Below are positions 1 to 6,082 of a stretch of 36,697 bases of DNA, piece after piece. Under the pieces are notes generated by a model, which searched no databases, was not told the DNA's origin, and was given only the letters and a program-made list of their open reading frames with translations. Positions within the stretch are counted from its first letter, which is position 1; the number at the start of each line of letters is the position of its first letter. Origin of the DNA: Bog-756 sp036511155 (GTDB lineage Bacteria; Actinomycetota; Acidimicrobiia; Acidimicrobiales; RAAP-2); the NCBI GenBank assembly GCA_036511155.1, contig DATCCR010000245.1, forward strand, positions 1-36,697. Direction: 5' to 3'. The position numbers were made by a program, and so were the translations under genes.

Positions 1-239
1 CCGGTCAGGAGGGTCTCACCGGGACCGTGGGTCATGGTGGCCGGGTTGCCCTGGGGGGCGCCGGCGGGCGCGATGGCGGTGCCGGTGGCCGGCGTGGTGG
101 CCGTGCTCGACGAGCCGGAGGTGGCGGTGGTCGACGAGCCGGTGGCAGCCGAGGCGATGCCGGCGGCGCCGAGCATGGTGCCGGTGGCCAGGGCGCCGGT
201 GACGAGGACCCGTCGGAAGTGCTTCGGATTGCGGGACAT
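1..239 (-). CDS. Secreted protein, N-terminal part (3' end outside window)
   Basis: Reading leftward from an ATG at 239, with AGGAG six bases upstream, gives MSRNPKHFRRV followed by a hydrophobic Ala/Gly segment, an ...ASA-like cleavage site near residue 32, a Ser/Thr/Ala-rich linker, and then ...THGPGETLLTG at the window edge. The basic N-terminus, hydrophobic core and low-complexity linker show an exported protein. The GETLLTG stretch resembles the entry to small repeated actinobacterial secreted domains that usually continue T(A/S)xKVxAAALAK, a PepSY-like fold. That is family recall, because the domain itself lies outside the window. It is divergent from the oxidoreductase at 442. Function unknown. 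Confidence 0.7.
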   Translation of the reverse strand, partial: MSRNPKHFRRVLVTGALATGTMLGAAGIASAATGSSTTATSGSSSTATTPATGTAIAPAGAPQGNPATMTHGPGETLLT

Positions 240-441
240 GGACTGCTCCTTCGTGTCGTGTCCTCGGGACGTTCCCGGGAACGACCCCACTGTGCGGGGG
301 CGGCGTGGGGACCCCCTTGGCCCTACCTGTGCCTCCGCCGTGGATCCGGGTCCGGGATGTCGGGCCGCGACTCGGGCGACACGGATCGGGGTCCGACCGG
401 GATTGCTAGGGTTTCCCCATCTCGTTTCGGGGGAGGAACCC

Positions 442-1476
442 ATGAAGGACATGAAGATCGGCATGCAGCTGGGGTACTGGGGTTCCGGGCCGCCTCCCAA
501 CGCCGTCGAACTGGTGGCCGAGGCCGAGCGCCTGGGCTACGACTCGATCTGGACCGCCGAGGCCTACGGCTCGGACGCCCTCACCCCGCTGGCCTGGTGG
601 GGCTCGCGGACGGAGCGGGTCCGCCTCGGCACGGCCCTGTGCCAGCTGTCCGCCCGCACGCCGACGGCCATGGGCATGGCCGCGCTCACCATGGACCACC
701 TCTCGGGCGGCCGGTTCGTCCTCGGGCTCGGCGTGTCCGGCCCCCAGGTCGTCGAGGGCTGGTACGGGCAGTCGTTCGAGAAGCCGTTGGCCCGCACCCG
801 CGACTACATCGACATCGTCCGCCAGGTCATCGCCCGCGAAGACGTCGTCACCAATGAAGGCCCCCACTACCCGCTCCCCTACCCGGGCGGCACCGGGCTC
901 GGCAAGGCGCTGAAGCCCATCACCCACCCGCTCCGCAACGAGATCCCGATCATCATGGGCGCCGAGGGCCCGAAGAACATCGCCCTCGCCGCGGAAATTG
1001 CCGAGGGTTGGTTCCCCATCTTCTTCTCACCCGGAGCGGTCGACGCCTACCAGCCGTTCCTCGACGAGGGCTTCGCCCGCGAGGGCGCCCGCCACACCGC
1101 CGAGGACTTCGAGGTCATCGCCTTTGCCGCCACCATCGTGGCCGACGACGTCGAGACGGCCGCCGACTTCATGCGCCCCATGCTGGCCCTCTACATCGGC
1201 GGCATGGGCGCCAAGACCATGAACTTCCACTTCGACGTCTTCTCCCGGATGGGCTACGAGGCCGAGGCCACCAAGATCCAGGAGCTCTTCCTCGAGGGAC
1301 GCAAGGACGAGGCGGCGGCGGCCGTCCCGACCAAGCTGGTCGAGGACACCGCCCTCATCGGCCCCAAGGAGAAGATCCGCGACGACATCGAGCGCTGGCG
1401 CGAGTCGATCGCCACCACCCTGCTGGTCTCGGGCGACGTCAAGACGCTCCAGACCATCGCCGAGCTGGCGCTCTAG
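442..1476 (+). CDS. LLM-class (F420-dependent type) flavin/deazaflavin oxidoreductase
   Basis: A 344-residue cytoplasmic enzyme of the luciferase-like monooxygenase fold, the usual size for actinobacterial F420-dependent members. Visible features are the N-terminal beta strand (KIGMQLGYWG), the LGYDSIWTAEAYGSDALTPLAWWG segment near residues 30-55 typical of F420 LLM enzymes, GRFVLGLGVSGPQVVEGWYG near residues 92-111, and PIIMGAEGPKN, which lines the cofactor site in relatives. The ATG at 442 is chosen because GGGAGGAA lies five to ten bases upstream; the frame stays open further upstream but reads as low-complexity there. Substrate cannot be told from sequence. Single gene, followed by a GC-rich hairpin. 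Confidence 0.9.
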   Translation: MKDMKIGMQLGYWGSGPPPNAVELVAEAERLGYDSIWTAEAYGSDALTPLAWWGSRTERVRLGTALCQLSARTPTAMGMAALTMDHLSGGRFVLGLGVSGPQVVEGWYGQSFEKPLARTRDYIDIVRQVIAREDVVTNEGPHYPLPYPGGTGLGKALKPITHPLRNEIPIIMGAEGPKNIALAAEIAEGWFPIFFSPGAVDAYQPFLDEGFAREGARHTAEDFEVIAFAATIVADDVETAADFMRPMLALYIGGMGAKTMNFHFDVFSRMGYEAEATKIQELFLEGRKDEAAAAVPTKLVEDTALIGPKEKIRDDIERWRESIATTLLVSGDVKTLQTIAELAL

Positions 1477-1493
1477 CCCCGGCGGCGACGGTT

Positions 1494-1513
1494 CCGGGCC
1501 CTGCGGGACCCGG
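1494..1513 (+). terminator. GC-rich hairpin after the LLM gene
   Basis: CCGGG-CCC pairs with GGG-CCCGG around a TGC loop, with one bulged A, 18 bases after the oxidoreductase stop. There is no T-run, so it is at best a weak or actinobacterial-style terminator. Confidence 0.3.
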
Positions 1514-1580
1514 CCTGCCGCGGCATTTCCCCTGGTCAGACACACCCCGGTGTGGATCCGAGCGGGGAACCGCTCCGCTG

Positions 1581-1601
1581 GCTACCGTAAACAGCTGTAG
1601 C
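1581..1601 (+). promoter_or_regulatory. Possible promoter with inverted repeat upstream of the GH114 gene
   Basis: GCTAC (1581-1585) and GTAGC (1597-1601) form an inverted repeat, and TACCGT (1583-1588) fits the TANNNT -10 pattern about 50 bases before the ATG. No convincing -35 box was seen. Confidence 0.3.
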
Positions 1602-1637
1602 GGCGGCTGAATGCGATAGCGAACGCAGGTCCGAAGT

Positions 1638-2600
1638 ATGGGGGACATGAAAACGAGGGGATGTCGTCGCAGGCCATTGTCGGGTGCGGCCGCGTCCCTG
1701 GTGCTGGCCGCCGTGCTGGGCGCCGCAGCGATGGGAGCTGCTCCGGCCGGTGCCGCTCGGGCCAGCACCCACCCATCTGCCGGCGTGCGACCCGCCACTT
1801 CCCCCCGATGGTGGGTCCCCTCGCTCGGCAGCCAACCCTGGCAGTGGGAGCTCAGCAAGCCGCTCGACCTGTCGAAGCCCAAGACGATGGGCACGAACGG
1901 CAAGCTGCCCGACGGGAGCCCCGCTCCGGCGCCGGTCATCTACGACATCGACGGGATCATCAACCCCGCCTCGACGGTCAGCGCCCTCCACGCCTTGGGC
2001 AAGCACGTCGTCTGCTACGTCGAGGTCGGAGCGATCGGGAACTACTACTCCGCCGCCGACGAGGGGATCGCCACCTCGTACTACGACCAGCTCGTGGCTG
2101 CCGGCGAGGTCGGCTCCAGCGTGCCCGGCTGGCCCGAGCACTACATCGACATCCGCTCGCCGGCCACCGTGGCCATCATCGAGTCGATGATCCACGACCA
2201 GTGCGTGGCCAAGGGCTTCGATGCCGTGGAGACCGACATCGACGAGTCCTACCACTCGGCCAACGGGTTCGGTCTGACGCAGGCCGACGAGGAGCAGTTC
2301 ATGGCCACGCTGGCCGGCTACATGCACGGGCACGGCCTGGGCTGGTGGATCAAGAACCCCGACGACACCGGTGACAACTACGCCGCCGACATGCAGCCGC
2401 TGGCCGACGCCGTGCTGACCGAGCAGTGCAACCAGTACTCGTCGTGCAATCTGCTGAACTCCTACTTCGGCGCCAAGGCCGTCTTCAACGCGGAGTACCA
2501 CGTACGACCCAAGGCGTTCTGCGCCCACGACGCCGCGCTGGGCATCAACGGGGCCCAGTTCAACCTCAACCTGACCGGGGTGCGGAAGCCCTGCGCGTAG
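1638..2600 (+). CDS. Secreted GH114-type endo-alpha-1,4-polygalactosaminidase-like protein
   Basis: A 320-residue exported protein (317 if the ATG at 1647 is used). Residues about 5-40 form a twin-Arg/basic start, hydrophobic core and Ala-rich cleavage region. The mature part follows the GH114 (TM1410/TIM-barrel) pattern: PWQWELSKPLDL, YDIDGI, LGKHVVCYVEVGAIGNYY, W-P-EHYIDIRSP, GFDAVETDIDESY (acidic D200/D202/E203), NGFGLTQADEEQF and GLGWWIKNPDD. GH114 enzymes cleave alpha-1,4-linked galactosamine polymers; whether this one does is inference. Cys residues in the C-terminal third suggest disulfides. It ends 19 bases before the first element of the repeat array and has higher GC than the genes that follow, so it belongs to the ordinary chromosome. 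Confidence 0.8.
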   Translation: MGDMKTRGCRRRPLSGAAASLVLAAVLGAAAMGAAPAGAARASTHPSAGVRPATSPRWWVPSLGSQPWQWELSKPLDLSKPKTMGTNGKLPDGSPAPAPVIYDIDGIINPASTVSALHALGKHVVCYVEVGAIGNYYSAADEGIATSYYDQLVAAGEVGSSVPGWPEHYIDIRSPATVAIIESMIHDQCVAKGFDAVETDIDESYHSANGFGLTQADEEQFMATLAGYMHGHGLGWWIKNPDDTGDNYAADMQPLADAVLTEQCNQYSSCNLLNSYFGAKAVFNAEYHVRPKAFCAHDAALGINGAQFNLNLTGVRKPCA

Positions 2601-2610
2601 TTCGATTCGG

Positions 2611-2636
2611 CCTCGCATAACCGGTGTTAGAGGGCA
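2611..2636 (+). repeat. Array repeat R1 (core CCGGTGTT) with hairpin
   Basis: CCTC-gca-TAAC-cggt-GTTA-GAGG is a hairpin carrying the shared core CCGGTGTT. It lies between the convergent GH114 and VOC genes, so it could also act as a bidirectional terminator. It is the leftmost of eight related elements. Confidence 0.6.
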
Positions 2637-2683
2637 GTCAGCGATCAAAGTCGTTCTCATCGCTCAACCCATGCTTCGAGTGG

Positions 2684-3028
2684 TCAACCGAGGCAGAATT
2701 CGTTGCCCTCAGGGTCGTGCATCACGGTCCAACTGGCACCATTTCCCTCGCATCGTTCGAACCGCGTGGCGCCAAGATTGACAAGGCGCTCGATCTCCGC
2801 ATCGCCGTTCTTGGACGCTAGGTCAACATGCATCCGGTTCTTCGACGTCTTGGGCTCTGGGACCTTCCAGAAGAGGATTCCGCGCACCCCACGTTCATCG
2901 GGTGCTGCCAGTGCTGCAAAGTCGTCTCGGACCTCGACCGGCACGTAGCCTGTGACCTCCGACCAGAACTGTGAGAGCCCGATCGGATCAACGCAATCGA
3001 AGGTCACGAACTTGATGAACGAAGCCAC
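2684..3028 (-). CDS. VOC (glyoxalase/bleomycin-resistance) superfamily protein
   Basis: A 114-residue single-domain protein with the Glyoxalase_6-like pattern: FIKFVTFDCVDPIGLSQFWSEVTGY at the N-terminus, GILFWKVPEPKTSKNRMHVDLAS in the middle (the H of MHVDL is a usual metal ligand), and SWTVMHDPEGNEFCLG at the C-terminus, with the E of the GNEFCL motif as second ligand. It could be a small-molecule lyase, dioxygenase or resistance protein; the substrate is not visible. The GTG at 3028 is preferred: GGGAG lies about ten bases upstream, a TATGTT box about 25 bases further up, and homologous sequence begins here. Lower GC than the flanking chromosome. It sits alone between repeats R1 and R2. 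Confidence 0.8.
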   Translation of the reverse strand: MASFIKFVTFDCVDPIGLSQFWSEVTGYVPVEVRDDFAALAAPDERGVRGILFWKVPEPKTSKNRMHVDLASKNGDAEIERLVNLGATRFERCEGNGASWTVMHDPEGNEFCLG

Positions 3029-3117
3029 GAATCCCAGTCTCCCACGCCGCAAGTGGACGCCAACATAATTCGAGCCTGAGTATGTTCGCTTGGCGCAAGC
3101 GTGGTGGCGTCTCACAG

Positions 3118-3136
3118 AGCCGGTGTTCGGGGACGG
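3118..3136 (+). repeat. Array repeat R2 (core CCGGTGTT)
   Basis: The core reads CCGGTGTTCGGGGAC. Pairing of the flanks is weak (GTCTC upstream against GAGAT downstream). It lies just past the stop of the DUF6228-like gene and upstream of the VOC gene. Confidence 0.5.
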
Positions 3137-3559
3137 TCAGAGATGGCGAGCGAATAGCTCCCTTGCGGTGGCGGCTGCCACATCCATCTGTGCTCCCGGT
3201 TCAGTTGTCACCCATCCGGTGCAACTCCATTCGTCGGACGATCCGTCATGCTTGTTGAGCGTCACCACCGTGCGCACGTGGCCGTAACCATCATGCCGTG
3301 ACGACAAAGAGAGATCCTTTTCGAGTGACACGTACTCCTTCGTGCCGTCCCATCCCTTCCAGCTCGCGGCAAGGTCACCGAGGTAAGCGATGAGTTCGTC
3401 CATGCAGGTTGCGTAGTGGGCGCTAATGCGCTTCACCGCCCTAAGTCCGTCTAGTTCGAGCGTGGCTCGTAGGTACCAAAGTTCCCCGTCGTCGCCTCGC
3501 TGCGGCTCGTCGAGAATGAGCATCGCACCACCTGCCGAACCCAGCTGTACGGACTCCAT
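3137..3559 (-). CDS. DUF6228-like protein
   Basis: 140 residues, soluble, no signal peptide. The segment DELIAYLGDLAASWKGWDGTKEYVSLEKDLSLSS, then HDGYGHVRTVVTL and DEWSCTGWVTTEPGAQ, matches the layout I know for DUF6228: an acidic beta protein with a W-(R/K)-GW-(D/E)-G motif followed by a HDG.GHV motif. Members are uncharacterised and often occur in accessory regions of actinobacteria, which resembles immunity-protein behaviour; that last point is inference. The ATG at 3559 starts the recognisable domain. It is the only gene between R2 and R3. Confidence 0.7.
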   Translation of the reverse strand: MESVQLGSAGGAMLILDEPQRGDDGELWYLRATLELDGLRAVKRISAHYATCMDELIAYLGDLAASWKGWDGTKEYVSLEKDLSLSSRHDGYGHVRTVVTLNKHDGSSDEWSCTGWVTTEPGAQMDVAAATARELFARHL

Positions 3560-3615
3560 CCACCGATCTTGCCATTACCGAGCAATGGCGGCTCAGGATA
3601 GTTACATGGTCACAG

Positions 3616-3635
3616 TCCCGGTGTTTGGGGGCACG
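3616..3635 (+). repeat. Array repeat R3 (core CCCGGTGTT)
   Basis: Reads CCCGGTGTTTGGGGGCAC. It lies between two divergent genes (DUF6228-like on the minus strand, cold-shock protein on the plus strand), a position where a terminator would not be expected. The flanks pair poorly. Confidence 0.6.
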
Positions 3636-3640
3636 CGATC

Positions 3641-3646
3641 TACGCT
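3641..3646 (+). promoter_or_regulatory. -10 box (TACGCT) of a leaderless promoter for the cold-shock gene
   Basis: TACGCT fits TANNNT and is followed by exactly six bases and then the ATG at 3653, so transcription should begin at or next to the start codon. No Shine-Dalgarno is present, which agrees. Confidence 0.5.
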
Positions 3647-3652
3647 TCGACG

Positions 3653-3898
3653 ATGGAATCAGAAGTTGTGACGGGCACGGTAAAGTTCTTCAACGCCGAG
3701 AAGGGCTGGGGTGGCATCGAGGCCGGGGCTGCGCCTGGAGATGTGTGGGTTCACATGGCGGTGATCGAAATGCCGGGCTTCCATGTCCTCAGTGCTGGTC
3801 AAGAGGTTGAGTTCCGCTACGAAGCTGCGCAACAGGACAGCTGGAGGTATCGGGCGACATGGGTTCGGCCGATTGCGGCGGAATCCCAGGTTGAATAG
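3653..3898 (+). CDS. Divergent cold-shock-domain (CspA-like) protein
   Basis: 81 residues. The start VTGTVKFFNAEKGWGGIE is a CspA beta-1/beta-2 with the RNP1 motif changed from KGFGFI to KGWGGIE. RNP2 (normally VFVH) appears as DVWVHM, followed by GFHVLSAGQEVEF, a cold-shock beta-4 region. The fold should be a five-stranded OB barrel binding single-stranded RNA or DNA, but loss of the second RNP1 aromatic, and Trp for Phe in the first, suggests altered binding. The C-terminal QQDSWRYRATWVRP differs from housekeeping Csp proteins. Similar divergent forms occur beside toxin/immunity genes. It shares its inter-repeat module with the convergent Imm32-like gene. Confidence 0.8.
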   Translation: MESEVVTGTVKFFNAEKGWGGIEAGAAPGDVWVHMAVIEMPGFHVLSAGQEVEFRYEAAQQDSWRYRATWVRPIAAESQVE

Positions 3899-3943
3899 CA
3901 GAGTCGCCGGCTGGCTGGCCGAGCCGGCCATCTGGGGCAGGGG

Positions 3944-4204
3944 TCAGGATTCCGTCAGCTCGACGACGAGTGACGCAGACTCGCGTGAAAGGTCAACTCC
4001 GGGGTCCAAGTGAACATGGGACCCCGCCTGAGCATTGGCCACAGCCAGGCACCATCGGGCGAGGTCTCGAAGGCCGGCAGGATCGCCGCTGACCACCACC
4101 CCACTGCCATCGACGGCGACGGCAAGTTCACCACCCTCGGACGAACTGACAACGCCCTTGCTGGGGTCGTACTCCGGGACATTGATGGAGGTTTCGGTTC
4201 CCAT
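3944..4204 (-). CDS. Imm32-like immunity protein
   Basis: 86 residues. GGELAVAVDGSGVVVSGDPAGLRDLARWCLAVANAQAGSHVHLDPGVDLSRESASLVVEL follows the layout I associate with Imm32: a beta-hairpin, a V.SG...GL..LA helix, then the conserved H(V/I)H.D and a terminal S..L.VE strand. Imm32 proteins are predicted immunity partners of contact-dependent or polymorphic toxins. No toxin gene is adjacent, so this would be an orphan immunity gene. The ATG at 4204 has GAGAGG about eight bases upstream. The assignment rests on motif recall from a short protein. Confidence 0.6.
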   Translation of the reverse strand: MGTETSINVPEYDPSKGVVSSSEGGELAVAVDGSGVVVSGDPAGLRDLARWCLAVANAQAGSHVHLDPGVDLSRESASLVVELTES

Positions 4205-4225
4205 CTCCCCAGCCTCTCATCAGCC

Positions 4226-4263
4226 GGGCAGCGCCCCCCGGACCCGGCGTTGTGGGCTACCCC
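4226..4263 (+). repeat. Array repeat R4 (core CCCGGCGTT) with hairpin
   Basis: GCCC (4232-4235) can pair with GGGC (4254-4257) around a loop holding ACCCGGCGTT, with further GGG/CCC pairing outside. It lies between two minus-strand genes. Confidence 0.6.
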
Positions 4264-4634
4264 GCATTACCTTCACAGTTCGGATCTTCGAGCCTGCGCA
4301 TGGTCCGGGCCAGCTTCCATTCAGCACCTTGAGCCAGGCGATGCTGAGCGCCCAGATGGTCGGTTCGACGGGCCAGCACATTCTCACGAAGTGGCAGAGC
4401 GTGAGCGAAGCGACCGACCGCCTCCATCTGGTTGGCAATCATTTCCATCAGATTGACCGACCTCCACGAATCAGCCTTTCCTCCTCGGACCCGCCTGTCG
4501 AGCTTCGCCTGGAGTCGTGCAACGCCTTCGTCGGGATTCCCTACGATGCGTGGATACATCCGCTCCAGGCGGTCGGTCACGCCTCCAGTCCAGCGAGGTG
4601 GCGCAATCCATCGCTTCTCACCCTCGGCAGCCAT
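4257..4634 (-). CDS. Hypothetical helical protein
   Basis: 125 residues starting MAAEGEKRWIAPP. It looks mainly helical and basic: GGVTDRLERMYPRIVGNPDEGVARLQAKLDRR, then LMEMIANQMEAVGRFAHALPLRENVLARRTDHLG and AEWKLARTMRRLEDP. The E..GR...ALPLRE.VLARR..HLG part resembles a tetratricopeptide-type helix pair, but one repeat is not enough for a firm call. The ATG at 4634 is chosen because TACGCT (4641-4646 on the plus strand as AGCGTA) lies six bases upstream, a leaderless arrangement. The frame extends further upstream without a better start. It is divergent from the gene at 4727, with repeat R5 between them. Confidence 0.55.
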   Translation of the reverse strand: MAAEGEKRWIAPPRWTGGVTDRLERMYPRIVGNPDEGVARLQAKLDRRVRGGKADSWRSVNLMEMIANQMEAVGRFAHALPLRENVLARRTDHLGAQHRLAQGAEWKLARTMRRLEDPNCEGNAG

Positions 4635-4640
4635 TCTTCC

Positions 4641-4646
4641 AGCGTA
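4641..4646 (-). promoter_or_regulatory. -10 box (TACGCT) of a leaderless promoter
   Basis: On the minus strand TACGCT is followed by six bases and then the ATG at 4634. Confidence 0.45.
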
Positions 4647-4678
4647 CGGTCTGCCGATCGTTGGCGTGCTGAGGCGGC

Positions 4679-4713
4679 GTGCCGTCCCCCGCACCCGGTG
4701 ATCTGGGGCACCC
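4679..4713 (+). repeat. Array repeat R5 (core CCCGGTGATC) with hairpin
   Basis: GTGC-cgt-CCCC upstream pairs with GGGGCAC downstream around a loop holding CACCCGGTGATCT. It lies between divergent genes, each with its own leaderless -10 box, so it is unlikely to be only a terminator. Confidence 0.65.
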
Positions 4714-4714
4714 T

Positions 4715-4720
4715 TAGGAT
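4715..4720 (+). promoter_or_regulatory. -10 box (TAGGAT) of a leaderless promoter
   Basis: TAGGAT is followed by six bases and then the GTG at 4727; no ribosome binding site is visible. The box begins two bases after repeat R5. Confidence 0.45.
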
Positions 4721-4726
4721 CCAGGC

Positions 4727-5155
4727 GTGAGATCGAGACGCTCGTTGCCACCTTCCGACGAGTCGTACCACGTTGGGGACAAAGTCCTAGTCACTGGCGG
4801 TTACGACCAGGACGCCGAGTGGCTTCGAGGCGGGGCTGGATACAGCGGGACAATCAGGGATATCTCTGGCAAGCGGGCTGTTCTTGAACTCTCTGACGAG
4901 ATAGTTCTGACAACCAGTCGGAGCGATGGTTGGCCCGACTTCGGTGACGGTAGTCAATCGGAGATAGCGCGCGTCCCTGTTGCACGGGGTAGATGGCTTG
5001 TTCTGACACTTGCGTACGTCGGGGCAGAGTGGCGTAATCCAATCGCTCGGATACACGTCAACCTATGTGCGCAGCATCCCGACCTCAATCAGGTGCCGCC
5101 CGGCGGCGGAGTCGGGGCTTGGGTGGAATCTCATGCAACCCTTCGCCAAGGCTAG
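4727..5155 (+). CDS. Hypothetical protein with SH3-like N-terminal segment
   Basis: 142 residues, soluble. The N-terminal part (YHVGDKVLVTGGYDQDAEWLRGGAGYSGTIRDISGKRAVLELSD) has the rhythm of a small beta-barrel, SH3-like or KOW-like. The C-terminal part (GRWLVLTLAYVGAEWRNPIARIHVNLC, then GGGVGAWVESHATLR) is Trp- and Gly-rich. I do not recognise a named family, although similar proteins ending in WVESHA occur sporadically in actinobacteria as far as I recall. The GTG start is supported by the leaderless -10 box six bases upstream. It is the sole gene between R5 and R6. Confidence 0.6.
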   Translation: MRSRRSLPPSDESYHVGDKVLVTGGYDQDAEWLRGGAGYSGTIRDISGKRAVLELSDEIVLTTSRSDGWPDFGDGSQSEIARVPVARGRWLVLTLAYVGAEWRNPIARIHVNLCAQHPDLNQVPPGGGVGAWVESHATLRQG

Positions 5156-5163
5156 GTAAAGAT

Positions 5164-5194
5164 GGTGCCCCCACCCGGTGTTCTGGGGCACCCC
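5164..5194 (+). repeat. Array repeat R6 (best-formed hairpin copy)
   Basis: GGTGCCCC (5164-5171) pairs perfectly with GGGGCACC (5185-5192) around a loop CACCCGGTGTTCT, which itself contains the palindrome CACC-C-GGTG. It lies nine bases after the stop at 5155. There is no T-run. It serves as the reference copy for the consensus CCCGGYGTTCTGGGGCACC. Confidence 0.75.
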
Positions 5195-5373
5195 TTCCCG
5201 TGGACCGAAGCCCACTATCGGGTGCGCGCAATTGCGGGTCAGCTCCATAGTGCAATCGGATCGACCCGCGGGTTTCCATCGTCAATCTCCTTCAACGAGG
5301 ACAAGACGCCCGATGTCATCGCTATCGTTGGGCAAGTCCAGGCGGCCGGACGATCCGACAGAAGCGAGGCTCC

Positions 5374-5775
5374 ATGGCAGACGACCAAGAGTGGGAACCA
5401 GTCGAGATCGGAGGAAGGTCGGCAATCTCCAGTTCCCATGGGCGCGTCACCATCCAGTGGCGCCTTGTCGGTGGCTTCACTCGAGAGTGGGCATGGTGCT
5501 TCCGACCATCTGGCTCGAAGAAGGGATCGCCGGCATTCGTGACAGGAAGTGGAGATCCCCACGTGGACATGACGGAGATGGTGACCTGGCAGGTGCCCGA
5601 AGGTGATATTGCCGGTGCGGACTCCTTCGTAAGGAGCTCAGTCGAAGCCACCAACGACGCATACCGGCTTCAGCTCGTCAGACAGGGACAAGCGGAGTCG
5701 GAGCGCAGGGCGAGGGAGAAGGCTGAAGCGGAGCATCTCGCCGACCTGCAACGCAAGCTCGATGAGCTCGACTGA
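5374..5775 (+). CDS. Hypothetical protein with C-terminal coiled coil
   Basis: 133 residues. Residues 1-90 look like a beta-rich domain (VEIGGRSAISSSHGRVTIQWRLVGGFTREWAWCF). Residues about 95-133 are a strongly charged helix (RLQLVRQGQAESERRAREKAEAEHLADLQRKLDELD), a likely coiled coil for self-association or docking. No family recognised. The ATG follows GCGAGG with six bases of spacing; a TATCGT box about 55 bases upstream could be its -10. The 180 bases between R6 and this gene hold no other reading frame I would support. Confidence 0.6.
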   Translation: MADDQEWEPVEIGGRSAISSSHGRVTIQWRLVGGFTREWAWCFRPSGSKKGSPAFVTGSGDPHVDMTEMVTWQVPEGDIAGADSFVRSSVEATNDAYRLQLVRQGQAESERRAREKAEAEHLADLQRKLDELD

Positions 5776-5800
5776 CTTTCTGTCGGGCTGATCCCACGAG

Positions 5801-5830
5801 TGCCGCACCGACCCGGCGTTCGGTGACACC
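5801..5830 (+). repeat. Array repeat R7 (core CCCGGCGTT) with hairpin
   Basis: CACCG (5806-5810) pairs with CGGTG (5821-5825) around the loop ACCCGGCGTT. It lies between convergent genes and touches the stop of the small membrane protein. Confidence 0.65.
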
Positions 5831-5983
5831 TCAGTAGGCGGCGCCGATTGCCAGGAGCAGGGCAGTGGGAAGCCCAACAGCAAGGGCAACCATGCCTGCA
5901 CGCAGCAGCGTTGAAGACCGATCCCGATCTTGTCTGAGGGAGATGACCACCCACATGACAACGGAAGCAAACGTGAGGGCCAT
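5831..5983 (-). CDS. 50-residue membrane protein
   Basis: From the ATG at 5983 the translation begins MALTFASVVMWVVISLRQDR and ends TALLLAIGAAY. There are two hydrophobic segments, residues about 1-15 and 29-48, separated by a basic, hydrophilic turn (RQDRDRSSTLLR). This gives a two-helix hairpin protein in the membrane. The frame is open about 14 codons further upstream without a good start codon, so the N-terminus is uncertain. No Shine-Dalgarno is clear. It is the only gene between R7 and R8. Function unknown; small two-helix proteins in accessory arrays may be toxins, holin-like or regulatory, but nothing here decides that. Confidence 0.5.
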   Translation of the reverse strand: MALTFASVVMWVVISLRQDRDRSSTLLRAGMVALAVGLPTALLLAIGAAY

Positions 5984-6044
5984 GTCCCAGTTTTGTCGTC
6001 CCCGACGATTCCACGTAAGTCCTGCTCAAAGTACCCGGATGACA

Positions 6045-6082
6045 TTCCCGTTTTGGGCACCTAGAGGCTCCACCCCTAGGTG
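6045..6082 (+). repeat. Array repeat R8 (degenerate core) and hairpin at the HtrA stop
   Basis: CCCGTTTTGGGCACC (6047-6061) is a shortened copy of the array repeat. Its CACCTAG (6058-6064) pairs with CTAGGTG (6076-6082), forming a stem that includes the HtrA stop codon. It may end HtrA transcription and marks the right border of the array. Confidence 0.45.

Noticed and set aside
2611..6063. Reading the array repeats as integron attC sites
   Set aside because: R1 has TAAC...GTTA, but the copies lack the RYYYAAC and GTTRRRY boxes, the bases after GTT vary, the element is only 20-38 bases, gene orientation is mixed and no intI is in the window.
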